Shown: positions 18,001-25,627, numbered from the stretch's first letter. The stretch is 64,000 nt of DNA from Streptomyces sp. NBC_01283 (GCF_041435335.1 NZ_CP108430.1:1922001-1986000), one strand, 5' to 3'. Notes: generated by a model not told the origin, from the letters alone. Numbers and translations: made by a program.

Positions 18001-18933
18001 CTCGGCGGCACCTCGCTCCTGGCGGCCCGCCTGGTCGCCAGGGTGCGTGACACGCTCGGCGCCGAGCTCACCATCGGCACGCTCTTCCAGGCGCAGACCC
18101 CGGCGGCGCTCGCCGCCCACCTGGACGCGGACCACAGCGAGGCCGACCGCTCCCTGGACGTGCTGCTCCCGCTGCGCGCGGGCGGCGACCGCACCCCGCT
18201 GTTCGCGTTCCACCCGGCGGGCGGCATGAGCTGGTGCTACTCGGGGCTGCTCTCGCGGCTCGACCCGGAACAGCCGGTGTACGGCCTCCAGGCGCGCGGC
18301 CTGCACGGCGGGGGCGAACTCCCCTCCACGATGGAGGAGATGGCTGCCGAGTACGTCGACGCACTGCGCGCCGTCCGCCCGCACGGCCCCTACCGGCTGA
18401 TCGGCTGGTCGGTCGGCGGTGTCCTGGCGCACACGGTGGCCGTGCTGCTCCAAGAGGCGGGCGAGGAGGTCGAGTTGCTCGCACTGCTCGATGCCTATCC
18501 CTCCGACCAGTGGCGCGATGCCGCCGTGCCGGAGGAGCAGGACGCGCTGGCGGCGCTGCTGCGGATGGCCGGCTACGACCGGACGGACGAGATGACCCGC
18601 GAGGAGGTACTTGCCACGCTGCAGCGCGAGGGCAGCGCGCTTGCGGGCCTGCCCGACCGGACGCTGACCGCGGTCCTCGGCATCGTGGTCAACAACGCCC
18701 GCCTGATGCGCGAGCACGACCACCGACCCTTCGACGGCGACGCCCTGTTCTTCACGGCGGCCGCGCCGCGCGCCGAGGACTGGCTGACCAGGGAGGCCTG
18801 GGCGCCGTACGTCGGCGGCTCGATCAGCAACCACGACGTGGACTGCCTGCACCCGGAGCTGACCCAGCCGCGCCGCCTCGACGAGGTCTGTGCCGTCCTC
18901 GCCGCCCGCCTCAAGGAGCTGGACCACGCATGA
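15049..18933 (+). CDS. entF: Enterobactin synthetase, single-module NRPS (C-A-PCP-TE)
   Basis: 1294 aa, almost the same length as E. coli EntF (1293). C domain 1-430 with HHIVMDG (His132). A domain about 435-950 with YVIYTSGSTGRPKGV, NLYGPTEAAVD, YRTGDLARW and NGKLDRRALP. The specificity residues I read are D-V-W-H-F-S-L-V-D-K, the serine code of EntF. PCP about 960-1035 with LGGTSLLA (Ser989). Thioesterase with GWSVGG (Ser1121), DAY for the Asp and a late His. It should condense DHB with Ser and release a cyclic trimer. The adjacent Fes-type esterase supports a trilactone product. Confidence 0.94.
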   Translation: MRLTAAQSGMWFAQALDPGSPAQNTAECLEIHGPIDPSLFARTLRQVVSEADALRVRIIEGAEGPHQLEVVEPTLPLKVRDLRAAADPDADAQAWMREDLATPFDLAAGPLFAHALFRVDDERWLWYQRVHHIVMDGFGYSLLARRTAEIYTALAAGEEPGASPFGRLEDLVAEDTAYRSSETFEADRRYWDGAFADRPDAPNLAGRTALPSRSFHRRSARLSPEATSRLREVASSMRATWPEVLVAAQALYVSRATGSAEVVLGLPMMGRMGSVALRVPGMVMNVLPLRLTVTPQATFAELTRQVVLGIRAARRHQRYRYEDIRRDLGLLGEGRSLVGPLVNVMPFDYGLTFAGARTDAHNLSAGPVDDLTVNVYDRADGSGLRIDYDGNPALYEPDELGVHQARFMELLERVAEAGPHLPLAEHTIARRAELALVVEEFNATAHPVPPTTLIGPIEGQAVRTPDATALVFGDQELTYSELNARANRLAHHLIEVGVRPGALAAVAVPRSLDLVITLLAVLKAGGAYLPLDPDYPADRLAYMLDDAGPACVIADRAGRVPASGVPLVALDTLDTTPYGSYDPPRALTPHHPAYVIYTSGSTGRPKGVAVPHSAIDNRLRWMQATYELSPGDRVLQKTPSGFDVSVWEFFWALRVGATLVVAEPGGHKDPAYLARVIREQGVTVCHFVPSMLQVFLAEPAAADCAGLRHVFCSGEALPRETVREFGRVLDGVPLHNLYGPTEAAVDVTYHPCATDASGPVPIGKPVWNTRLYVLDAALQPCPPGIQGELYLAGTQLASEYLGRPELTASRFVADPYGPPGTRMYRTGDLARWTGHGEIEYLGRTDHQVKLRGLRIELGEIEAELAANQTVSAASVLVREDRPGDQRLVGYVTSDSGAVPDPEELRTRLARTLPDYMVPGAILVLDDFPLSPNGKLDRRALPAPSFEGSGDGGRVPSGHREETLTRLFAEVLGVPHLGVDDAFFDLGGTSLLAARLVARVRDTLGAELTIGTLFQAQTPAALAAHLDADHSEADRSLDVLLPLRAGGDRTPLFAFHPAGGMSWCYSGLLSRLDPEQPVYGLQARGLHGGGELPSTMEEMAAEYVDALRAVRPHGPYRLIGWSVGGVLAHTVAVLLQEAGEEVELLALLDAYPSDQWRDAAVPEEQDALAALLRMAGYDRTDEMTREEVLATLQREGSALAGLPDRTLTAVLGIVVNNARLMREHDHRPFDGDALFFTAAAPRAEDWLTREAWAPYVGGSISNHDVDCLHPELTQPRRLDEVCAVLAARLKELDHA

Positions 18934-19133
18934 CGACGACACCCGGCCCCTTCGACCCGGTCGGCACGGACACCGGCGCGGACGAGGAGCCGACCCATCT
19001 GATCCTGGAGAACGCGCTCGGCGAGTACTCCCTGTGGCCGGTCTTCCGCCCCGCACCCGAGGGCTGGACCTCGGTGTACGGCCCGGAGACGTACGGCCGC
19101 TGCGTCGCCCGGCTGCAGGATCCGCCCGAGTGA
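18930..19133 (+). CDS. MbtH-like protein (YbdZ type), C-terminally short
   Basis: 67 aa, ATG overlapping the entF stop. The MbtH core LENALGEYSLWPVFRPAPEGWTSVYG is shown in parts: NALGEYSLWPVF and PEGWTSVYG. MbtH proteins bind and activate adenylation domains, here most likely that of EntF. The usual C-terminal CLxYVExNWTDMRP helix is replaced by RCVARLQDPPE, so the third conserved Trp is missing. The first 20 residues are an acidic, Thr/Gly-rich tail. Its stop overlaps the next gene. Confidence 0.88.
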   Translation: MTTTPGPFDPVGTDTGADEEPTHLILENALGEYSLWPVFRPAPEGWTSVYGPETYGRCVARLQDPPE

Positions 19134-19807
19134 CGCAGCTCCACCTGGTCCGCCCGGCCCCGCTCGACGTGTCGCTCCTCGACGCCGAGGAGCGGCGCCG
19201 GGCGGCGGCGTTGCGGCGCCCCGCCGACCAGGAGCTGTACGCGGCGGCGCACACCGCGCTGCGCAGGCGGCTCGGCGCGCACCTCGGCGTCGGCCCGGCG
19301 GCGGTGGAGCTGGTGCGGCTGCCGTGCCCGCTGTGCGGTGATCCGCACGGCCGCCCCGCCGTCGCAGGAGGGGCGGGCCCGCACTTCTCGCTGTCCCACA
19401 CGGACGGCCTGGCCCTGCTCGCCTTCGCGGACCGGCCGGTCGGCGTCGATGTCGAGAGGCTGCCGTCCGCGAGCGTGGTGGCCGACGCGGCCGGGTCGCT
19501 GCACCCCAAGGAGCAGGCCGAACTGGCCGGGCTCCCCGCCACGGAACGCCCCCTGGCCTTCGCCCGCTGCTGGACGCGCAAAGAAGCGTGCCTCAAGGGG
19601 ACGGGCGAGGGCCTCGCCGGTGGCGGAACGGCGTCGCTGCTGGTGGGGACGGGCGTCGAGCCCGTCGGCGTGCGGGGCTGGACGGTGCGGGACGTGGCCG
19701 TCCCCGAGGGTTATGCGGCGGCGGTCTCCACCGCTGACTCCCCCGTGGACCGCGCGCCGAGCAGCCCCACGAGCCCGTCCGCGAGCTCGGTGCGCCAGCA
19801 CAGGTAG
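19130..19807 (+). CDS. entD: 4'-phosphopantetheinyl transferase (Sfp/EntD superfamily)
   Basis: 225 aa, GTG start overlapping mbtH (GTGA). Sfp-type motifs: RLPCPLCGDPHGRPAV, HFSLSHTDGLALLAFA, VGVDVERL (Mg ligands) and FARCWTRKEACLKGTGEGL. It transfers phosphopantetheine from CoA to the carrier domains of the ArCP (Ser36) and EntF (Ser989). It is the last gene of the operon; its Ser/Pro-rich tail overlaps the convergent esterase gene by 97 bp, which is unusual and may make expression of the two mutually interfering. Confidence 0.93.
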   Translation: MTQLHLVRPAPLDVSLLDAEERRRAAALRRPADQELYAAAHTALRRRLGAHLGVGPAAVELVRLPCPLCGDPHGRPAVAGGAGPHFSLSHTDGLALLAFADRPVGVDVERLPSASVVADAAGSLHPKEQAELAGLPATERPLAFARCWTRKEACLKGTGEGLAGGGTASLLVGTGVEPVGVRGWTVRDVAVPEGYAAAVSTADSPVDRAPSSPTSPSASSVRQHR

Positions 19808-21000
19808 TCGTGCCCGCCGTTGAACTCGCGGTACACGGCGTCCTCGTACCCCTTCTCCCGCAAGGTGGCGCGCAGCCTGCGCATGGCGGGCAGCGCGACC
19901 CACTCCTGCTCACCGGCCGACAGCCAGAACCGGACGGGCAGCTTCTCGCTCTCGGCGATACGCCCGGTCAGCCACTCGGAGCGTGCGAGGTCGGGGCCGT
20001 CCGGCCACCAGAAGGAACCCGACTGGGCCAGGACGCGGCCGAACCGGCCCGGCGCGATCACGGCGGCGTAGGCGGCGGTGAGGCCGCCGAGGCTCTGGCC
20101 CGCGACGACGGTGCGTGCCGGATCGGCGGTCAGGGACAGCCGTTCGCCCGCCCAGGGCAACAGCTCGGTCTCCAGGAACCCGACGAACCGTTCGTTGCAG
20201 GCGAGCTCGGCCCAGCGCTGGTCGGCACTCAGGGATTCGGGCAGCAGGGCGGCCAGGGGCGGGATGCGGCCGTCGGCGATGAGATTGTCCAGGAGGGCGG
20301 CGACATCCAGGCCCGGCTGCCACATCTCGCCGTCCATGAGCACCAGGACGGGCAGGTCGCTAGCGCCGCCCGGCGGCTCGTACAGGTGCACCCGCCGTTC
20401 GTTGCCGAGCAGTTCGCTGCGGACGGTGTGGGTGCTGACGGTGCCGCGCGCGACGCCGTCGCGGCGCTGCCAGTCGTCGCCCGCCGGTGCCTGCGGCAGC
20501 TCGACGTACGAGTTCGGTGAACCGCCCCAACGTCGTGGCAGCGTGCGCGAGTTGAGTGGGTCGGTGCGCTGCTGCTGCCGCAGCCACGGCCAGTACTCGG
20601 CGTCGGTGCTCGGGCCGTCGCCCTCGTCCACGCACAGGCTGTAGGTCGCCCGCCAGTCCGCACGCATCCGGATCGACCAGTGCCAGATGTCCGTACCCGG
20701 CACCCGCTCCATCAGGTTGGGCGCCATGTCACGCGGGTCGACGATCTTGTTCGGCATGACGAGGACGGTGCGGGTCGCGTCCGTGCCGCGCCACAGGAAG
20801 GTGACCACCCGATGCCCGTCGTCGCCCTCGGGGTCGGGCTCGACGACCGGCGCACCGCCCGCGTCCCGCACGGCGCCCCAGAAATCCCCTCGCTCCACGG
20901 CCCGTTCCACCCACGCACTGTCCGCGCGCTCGACGGGCCGTGGCCGCGGGATGCGGGGCGGCCGACGGGTCGCCCCGGCGGGAGGAGCGGTGAGCGGCAT
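19711..21000 (-). CDS. fes: Enterochelin esterase-type hydrolase (Fes)
   Basis: 429 aa. N-terminal Fes-specific beta domain (VTFLWRGTDATRTVLVM, YSLCVDEGD, DPLNSRTLPRRWG), then an alpha/beta-hydrolase core with VLMDGEMWQPG, nucleophile GQSLGG (Ser303) and catalytic His in GGHDYLCWR. Fes opens the ferric-enterobactin trilactone in the cytoplasm to release iron. No signal peptide is visible, consistent with that site. GGAGG lies just before the ATG. Transcribed towards entD from its own promoter, which carries an iron-box-like palindrome at 21035-21053. Confidence 0.93.
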   Translation of the reverse strand: MPLTAPPAGATRRPPRIPRPRPVERADSAWVERAVERGDFWGAVRDAGGAPVVEPDPEGDDGHRVVTFLWRGTDATRTVLVMPNKIVDPRDMAPNLMERVPGTDIWHWSIRMRADWRATYSLCVDEGDGPSTDAEYWPWLRQQQRTDPLNSRTLPRRWGGSPNSYVELPQAPAGDDWQRRDGVARGTVSTHTVRSELLGNERRVHLYEPPGGASDLPVLVLMDGEMWQPGLDVAALLDNLIADGRIPPLAALLPESLSADQRWAELACNERFVGFLETELLPWAGERLSLTADPARTVVAGQSLGGLTAAYAAVIAPGRFGRVLAQSGSFWWPDGPDLARSEWLTGRIAESEKLPVRFWLSAGEQEWVALPAMRRLRATLREKGYEDAVYREFNGGHDYLCWRTELADGLVGLLGARSTGESAVETAAA

Positions 21001-21034
21001 GGGGGAGCCTCCAGGGGTTCACTGCGTGCACATA

Positions 21035-21053
21035 GCTAAGGGTGACCTTACTT
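21035..21053. promoter_or_regulatory. Probable iron box upstream of fes
   Basis: The palindromic core TAAGGGTGACCTTA (21037-21050) with flanking GC and CT resembles degenerate DmdR/IdeR boxes (TAAGG-N4-CCTTA half-sites). It is about 35 bp upstream of the esterase start and would bring fes under the same iron control as the rest of the cluster. The match is weaker than that at 9261-9279. Confidence 0.6.
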
Positions 21054-21126
21054 GAGCCGGTCATCCCTGGGGCGACCAGGGCCGGGCCGGGTCCTGCCGC
21101 CCTCGGACCAGCGGTACATTGCCGCC

Positions 21127-21990
21127 ATGTCGATACCGAACCCCCAGCCCAACCAGCCGAATCAGCCCAACCCGTACCAGCAGACACCGAATCCGTACCA
21201 GCAGCCCCCGGGCGCGGTGCCGCCACAGGGCTCGCCGCAGCCCTACGGCCAGCCCCCGGGCCCGTACGGACAGCAGCCGGGTCCCTACGGCCAGCCGCCC
21301 GCACCGCCCGCGCCCCCGGCCGGTCCGCGTAAGCCCACGCCCGGCTGGGTGTGGGGACTCGGCGGTGTCGTGGTCGCGTCGGCCCTGTGGGCAGGGGCCC
21401 TCTTCGCCACCGGCAACCTCGGCTCCGACGGCGGCGACGGCGCGAAGGCGGACCTCGCCGGATACCAGTACACGAAGGATCTCTGCGACGTCTCCCCGCT
21501 CGACGGCTTCAAGAAGAAGTACGAGATCGACACGGACGCCACCTCGACGACCCACTACGGCTCGCGGCAGAAGGGGTTCGACATGAGCTACTGCAGCCGC
21601 AAGCTCAAGGACCCGGAGGCAGCCGCCGACTCGTACTCCAGCATCTACGTCTACTCGACCGCCCGCTGGCACAAGGCGACCGACCCGGAGGGCGAGTTCG
21701 CCTCCGAGCAGAAGGCCTACGAGGACCAGTCGCAGAAGACGTACACCTACAAGACCAAGGCCGTGAGCGGCATCGGCGACGAGGCCTACCTGGTGACCGA
21801 CAGGAGCGGCTCGGGCGATGACGACCTCAACGGCATGACGCTCGCCGTGCGCGAGGGCTGGTTCACCATCGAGACGCGCTGGAGCTACTACGGCGGCTCG
21901 GACGGCAAGACGAAGCCGCCGACCGCCACGGAGGTCGAGGAGATGCTCAAGTCCGACACGCGCGTGACGATGGACGGGCTCAAGAAGTGA
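21127..21990 (+). CDS. Hypothetical membrane-anchored protein with Pro/Gln/Gly-rich cytoplasmic tail
   Basis: 287 aa from the ATG at 21127; a longer frame to 21052 runs through the fes promoter. The first 70 residues are NP/YQQ/PYGQ-type repeats, followed by one membrane span (WVWGLGGVVVASALWAGALF) and an extracellular domain of about 180 residues with two Cys (LCDVSP and SYCSR) that could form a disulfide. This architecture is common among Streptomyces membrane proteins of unknown function. Despite its position it shows no siderophore-related motif, and I do not assign a function. Confidence 0.75.
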   Translation: MSIPNPQPNQPNQPNPYQQTPNPYQQPPGAVPPQGSPQPYGQPPGPYGQQPGPYGQPPAPPAPPAGPRKPTPGWVWGLGGVVVASALWAGALFATGNLGSDGGDGAKADLAGYQYTKDLCDVSPLDGFKKKYEIDTDATSTTHYGSRQKGFDMSYCSRKLKDPEAAADSYSSIYVYSTARWHKATDPEGEFASEQKAYEDQSQKTYTYKTKAVSGIGDEAYLVTDRSGSGDDDLNGMTLAVREGWFTIETRWSYYGGSDGKTKPPTATEVEEMLKSDTRVTMDGLKK

Positions 21991-22015
21991 GGGACGGGTC
22001 CGGGCGGCCCTGAAC

Positions 22016-22696
22016 TCAGCAGAGGGGCGGCGTGGGGCGGACGAGGCCCGACTGGTAGGCGATGACGACCAGTTGGGCGCGGTCGCGGGCGTCGAGTTTG
22101 GTCATGGCGCACTGGACGTGGGTGCGCACGGCGGCCGGGCTGGTGAGGAGCGCGTCGGCGATCTCGTCATTGGCCTTTCCCTCGGCGACCAGGGCCATCA
22201 CTTCCCGCTCGCGTGCGGTGAGCGCGGCGAGGCTCTCGGGCGGCGCGAGGTGGCCGTCGGGGCCGGGGGTGGCGAGGAAGCGGGTGATGAGGGCGCGCGT
22301 GGCCGGCGGGGAGAGCAGCGAATCGCCCGCGACCACGGTGCGGATCGCGCCGAGGAGTTCGTCGACGCCGACGTCCTTGCCGAGGAATCCGCTCGCGCCG
22401 GCGTGCAGGGCACGGGCGACGTGCTCGTCGGTCTCGCCGGTCGTGAGGATGAGGACGCGGGTCGCGGTGAGGTCCGGGTCGGTGCAGATCCGGGTGGTGG
22501 CGGCCAGGCCGTCCGTGCCGGACATGCGGATGTCCATGAGGGCGAGGTCGGGGCGGTGGGTCCGGGTGAGTCCGTGGACCTCCTCGCCGTCGGTGGCCTC
22601 GGCGACCACCTCCATGTCGTCGCAGGAGTCGATCAGGGTGCGGAAGGTCGCCCGGAGGAGGGCCTGGTCGTCGGCAAGCAGGACGCGGAGGGTCAT
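22016..22696 (-). CDS. LuxR-family DNA-binding response regulator (NarL type)
   Basis: 226 aa. Receiver domain with the acidic pocket ADD, phospho-acceptor in LALMDIRMSG (Asp55), TTGE and the Lys in GFLGKDV. NarL-type HTH at the C-terminus: LTAREREVMALVAEGKANDEIA. The ATG overlaps a TGA in the typical ATGA coupling seen between sensor kinase and regulator genes, but only a short kinase-like tail remains upstream. It therefore looks like an orphan regulator that has lost its partner. Confidence 0.9.
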   Translation of the reverse strand: MTLRVLLADDQALLRATFRTLIDSCDDMEVVAEATDGEEVHGLTRTHRPDLALMDIRMSGTDGLAATTRICTDPDLTATRVLILTTGETDEHVARALHAGASGFLGKDVGVDELLGAIRTVVAGDSLLSPPATRALITRFLATPGPDGHLAPPESLAALTAREREVMALVAEGKANDEIADALLTSPAAVRTHVQCAMTKLDARDRAQLVVIAYQSGLVRPTPPLC

Positions 22697-22800
22697 GTGG
22701 TGCGGTTCTCTTCCGGGTTCTCGGGGTGCGGCGGCAGGTGGGCGGTGACGGAGCGCCGCACGGCGCTGCCATCTGGTGATCGTCGAACTCTGCCATCAAC
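22693..22800 (-). pseudogene. Vestigial C-terminal tail of a sensor histidine kinase
   Basis: The reading frame ending at 22693 and overlapping the response regulator by ATGA encodes RRSPDGSAVRRSVTAHLP followed by PHPENPEENRTT. Bacterial NarL-type kinases end in a comparable strand (G-x-V-x-A-x-LP) after the ATP-binding domain. Nothing upstream in this or nearby frames shows the G1 box, N box or His box. I infer a deletion relic whose stop and coupling signal survive. The evidence is short and the limits are approximate. Confidence 0.4.
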
Positions 22801-22906
22801 GACCTTGATCCACGGTCGACGACGCGGCGTCCCGGCGCGACACAGGGCCGCTCGTGCGAAACACGGGCGACCCGGCGAGAATTGCCCCCGGTGCGGACCG
22901 GGGCCC

Positions 22907-23404
22907 TTACGGGCGCGGCCAGGGGTGCCCCTCCAGGCGCTCGATGTCGCTGTTGAAGCGCTGCAGGAAGCCGGCGAACGTCGCCACATCCTCCGGCGAC
23001 CAGTCGTCCATGACCTTCTCCAGGCCCTGGGTGTACTCGGCCCGGTCGGCGTCGAGTTGCCGTGTGCCCTCGGCGGAGATGCGGAACTTGCGGGCCATGC
23101 CGCCGTCGGGGTCCGGGATGCGCTCGACGAGCCCGCCGCGCATCATGGCCGCGGTCTGCCGGTTCAGGGTGGAGGCGTCGAGGCCGAAAGCTTCGGTGAG
23201 CTGGCCGATGGACATGGGGCCGTCCATCTGGATGCGGCTGAGCAGGATGTACGCGCTACGGTCGAGGCGCCCACCGGACGAGCGGGTGCGGGGATTGAAC
23301 AGATGCGAGTGCCGTCCGAGCAGCATCGTCTCGAATTCGACCTTCCGCACGGGCTTCTCCGTGCGTCCTGCGGGCTTGTCCATACGGCGACCGGGCTTGT
23401 CCAT
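22907..23404 (-). CDS. MarR family transcriptional regulator
   Basis: 165 aa. Winged helix: LDRSAYILLSRIQMDGPMSIGQLTEAFG, recognition helix DASTLNRQTAAMMRGGLVER, then the wing IPDPDGGMARKFRISAEG. C-terminal dimerisation helices include MDDWSPEDVATFAGFLQRF. The first 20 residues repeat MDKPxxR twice and may be over-called; a start further in is possible. An AT-rich palindrome directly upstream of the ATG is a good candidate for autoregulation. No obvious target gene survives next to it. Confidence 0.88.
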   Translation of the reverse strand: MDKPGRRMDKPAGRTEKPVRKVEFETMLLGRHSHLFNPRTRSSGGRLDRSAYILLSRIQMDGPMSIGQLTEAFGLDASTLNRQTAAMMRGGLVERIPDPDGGMARKFRISAEGTRQLDADRAEYTQGLEKVMDDWSPEDVATFAGFLQRFNSDIERLEGHPWPRP

Positions 23405-23423
23405 GCAGACATTCTACTCGATA

Positions 23424-23449
23424 TATGCATCATACACTTTGCATGCATA
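23424..23449. promoter_or_regulatory. AT-rich palindrome upstream of the MarR gene
   Basis: TATGCAT at 23424-23430 and ATGCATA at 23443-23449 form a perfect 7-bp inverted repeat with a 12-bp spacer, in one of the most AT-rich stretches of the window. The position 20 bp before the MarR start codon suggests an autoregulatory operator that may also have served a lost divergent gene. Confidence 0.55.
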
Positions 23450-23529
23450 GGGCACATCATGGCCCTGCTGAAGGACCGCGGTCACGCCTCTAGCATTTCT
23501 GCGGCTGTCACTCAGTTCCTCGCCTGTCA

Positions 23530-23956
23530 CCCGATTCACCGGTGCGCGGACCGCCGTGCCGGAATTCCGAACGGAGTCGTCCGAGGGGTACGCGCCGGAC
23601 GATCCGCTGCCGATCGGCCACCCGATACCGGGCACCCTCCTGACCGTCGACCGCACGGATGCCGGGCAGGCGGCCGAGGGCCTGGGCGAGCTACTCATCA
23701 GCGGGAGGGCATCGCCCGCGGCTGCCTCAACCTTCCCGACGCGACGGCCGCGTTCGGCACGCTGCCCGACGGGGGTGACCGCGTCCACCGCACGGGAGAT
23801 CTGGTGCGACTGGACGCACAGGGCCGTCCGGTCGTCGTGGGCCGGGCCGACGGGCAGGTGAAGATCCGCGGCTACCGCGTGGGGCTCGGTGAGATCGAGT
23901 CGGCGGTCAGGGAGCTGCCGGAGGCGGCCGACGCGGCAGTGGTGCGGACCAGCTGA
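23530..23956 (+). pseudogene. NRPS adenylation-domain relic, frameshifted
   Basis: In frame from about 23530 the sequence reads FRTESSEGYAPDDPLPIG, HPIPGTLLTVDR and LGELLISG, matching the stretch before the A6 motif of adenylation domains. Near 23700 the homology jumps frame and continues as EGIARGCLNLPDATAAF, VHRTGDLVRLDAQGR and GRADGQVKIRGYRVGLGEIE, the A6-A8 motifs, then stops at 23956. The start of the domain, the core P-loop and any carrier domain are missing. This is debris of a larger NRPS or stand-alone adenylation gene lying beside a tRNA. Confidence 0.75.
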
Positions 23957-23995
23957 AGCCACGGTGGGACGACCGCTTCCAGCTCGAAGCATGAC

Positions 23996-24030
23996 AGAAC
24001 CCCACGGCCTCAGAGAGGCCGTGGGGTTCT
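23996..24030. terminator. Strong bidirectional hairpin terminator next to tRNA-Leu
   Basis: AGAACCCCACGGCCT (23996-24010) and AGGCCGTGGGGTTCT (24016-24030) form a perfect 15-bp stem with a CAGAG loop. It begins 4 bp beyond the tRNA 3' end and so probably terminates the tRNA transcript and anything arriving from the relic side. Confidence 0.85.
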
Positions 24031-24033
24031 GGC

Positions 24034-24121
24034 TGGTGTCCGAGGGGGGACTTGAACCCCCACGCCCGATAAAGGGCACTAGCACCTCAAGCTAGCGCGT
24101 CTGCCATTCCGCCACCCGGAC
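24034..24121 (-). tRNA. tRNA-Leu (anticodon GAG)
   Basis: 88 nt on the minus strand with encoded CCA. The 5' acceptor strand GTCCGGG pairs with CTCGGAC. The anticodon stem GCTAGC/GCTAGT encloses the loop TTGAGGT, giving anticodon GAG. A long class II variable arm (TGCCCTTTATCGGGCGT) and the T loop GTTCAAGTC are present. It reads CUC/CUU leucine codons. The discriminator A fits tRNA-Leu. Confidence 0.95.
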
Positions 24122-24261
24122 AAGGTGTCTGTCGTTCGCGGGGTGTTCCCCGCGGCGACATGGACAACAATACCAAGCTTTCGGAGTGCCTTTCACCTGC
24201 GTATCCGTGCGCCGCCGGGCGGATGCCCGGCGGCCCGTGCCGCCACATCTACAGTCTCACC

Positions 24262-25596
24262 ATGAGTGACGGGTTGATTACGGGAGTGTTCGGTGACGTG
24301 AAGGTGCGGCGGCCCCGGCTGCTGTCCCCGTTGCGCGAGCATCTGCGGGACACCATGTGGTTCGCGCCGACCGCCGGTCTGATCGGGGCCATGGTGCTGT
24401 GGCTGGTGGCGGCGGAGCTGGACAGCCGGCTCGTGGCGGCGGCAAGGGATGCCGGGGACTACGACACCGTCGAGAGTCTGATGAAGATCGCCGACGACGC
24501 GAAGGCGGTGATCAACACCATCGGCTCGGCCATGATGACCTTCATCGGTGTCGTCTTCAGCATCTCGCTGGTGGCCGTGCAGATGGCGAGCGGGCAGTTC
24601 AGCCCGCGGGTGGTCCGGCTGTACATCAGGTCGCGGATCACCAAGATCACGCTCACCGTCTTCCTGGCGACGTTCCTGTTCTCGCTGATGACGCTGACGT
24701 CCTTCGACAGCGAGAGCGATCCGCGTCTCCTGACGAGCGTGCCGCTGATCGAGTCACTCCTGGCGATGGCGATGGTCTTCCTGAGCCTGCTGCTCTTCGT
24801 CGCGTACGTGAACGGAACCCTCCGCATGATGCGGATCGGTTTCGTCATCGACCGGATCGCCCGGGAGTCGTTCCGGATGGCCCTGAAGCATCCGACCGAG
24901 GGAGCGGTGGACGACGAACGCCTCGGCCCCGCCACCGCCCGGATCATTCATCACGGGCGGGCCGGAGTGCTGCGGGACGTGCACATCGCCCGCGTCGTGC
25001 GTGCGGCCAGGCGCCACGGTGTGGTGCTGCGGCTGCTGCCCCGCATCGGCGACTTCGTGGTGCCGGGCACGCCGGTGTTCACCGTCCACGGTGGGGCGGC
25101 GCCGCCCCGGCGCGCGCTGCGGTACACGGTGTCGGTGGGCGTGGAGCGCACCTTCCACCAGGACCTCGGTTTCGGTCTGCGCCAGCTCGCCGACATCGCG
25201 CTGCGGGCCCTGTCCCCCGCGGTCAACGACCCGACCACCGCCGTCCAGGCCCTGGACCGCATCATCCAGTTCCTGGCGTCGGTGGCCGCGTATCCCCTGG
25301 GCGCCCTGCGCCACCGTGACCGGTGCGGGGCGGTGCGGATGGTGCAGCCCGTGCCGGACTGGACGGCGCTGGTGGATCTGGGGTTCGCCGAGATCCGGGG
25401 GTGCGCGGTCGGCAGTCCGCAGGTCGTCCGGCGCATGCTGGCGGGCCTGGACGACCTGCTGCGGCTCGCGCCCGAGGAGCGCAGGGAGCCCCTCCTGCGC
25501 CACCGCGAGCTGCTTGAGCGGGAGGTGGAACGCACGGTCCCGGAGGCCGCGGACCGCGCGTTCGCCCTGCGGCCCGACCGGCAGGGCATCGGTTAG
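24262..25596 (+). CDS. DUF2254 family predicted membrane protein
   Basis: 444 aa from the ATG at 24262; an upstream in-frame ATG at 24160 passes through low-complexity sequence. The N-terminal half holds four hydrophobic segments (WFAPTAGLIGAMVLWLVAAEL, TIGSAMMTFIGVVFSISLVAV, LTVFLATFLFSLMTL, LAMAMVFLSLLLFVAYV). The cytoplasmic half includes the conserved DUF2254 motif ADIALRALSPAVNDPTTAVQALD. The function of the family is not established; a channel or transport role has been suggested. No operon partner is evident. Confidence 0.88.
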   Translation: MSDGLITGVFGDVKVRRPRLLSPLREHLRDTMWFAPTAGLIGAMVLWLVAAELDSRLVAAARDAGDYDTVESLMKIADDAKAVINTIGSAMMTFIGVVFSISLVAVQMASGQFSPRVVRLYIRSRITKITLTVFLATFLFSLMTLTSFDSESDPRLLTSVPLIESLLAMAMVFLSLLLFVAYVNGTLRMMRIGFVIDRIARESFRMALKHPTEGAVDDERLGPATARIIHHGRAGVLRDVHIARVVRAARRHGVVLRLLPRIGDFVVPGTPVFTVHGGAAPPRRALRYTVSVGVERTFHQDLGFGLRQLADIALRALSPAVNDPTTAVQALDRIIQFLASVAAYPLGALRHRDRCGAVRMVQPVPDWTALVDLGFAEIRGCAVGSPQVVRRMLAGLDDLLRLAPEERREPLLRHRELLEREVERTVPEAADRAFALRPDRQGIG

Positions 25597-25627
25597 GCCG
25601 TTCTCCGATGCCCGGTCGGCCGGGGCC

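Noticed and set aside
15730..19596. A 1288-codon open frame on the minus strand opposite entF
   Set aside because: It mirrors the codon structure of entF in a GC-rich genome, has no family motif, and the plus strand encodes an unmistakable C-A-PCP-TE synthetase.
23556..23861. A functional stand-alone adenylation enzyme
   Set aside because: The homology changes frame near 23700, and the P-loop core and N-terminal domain are missing.
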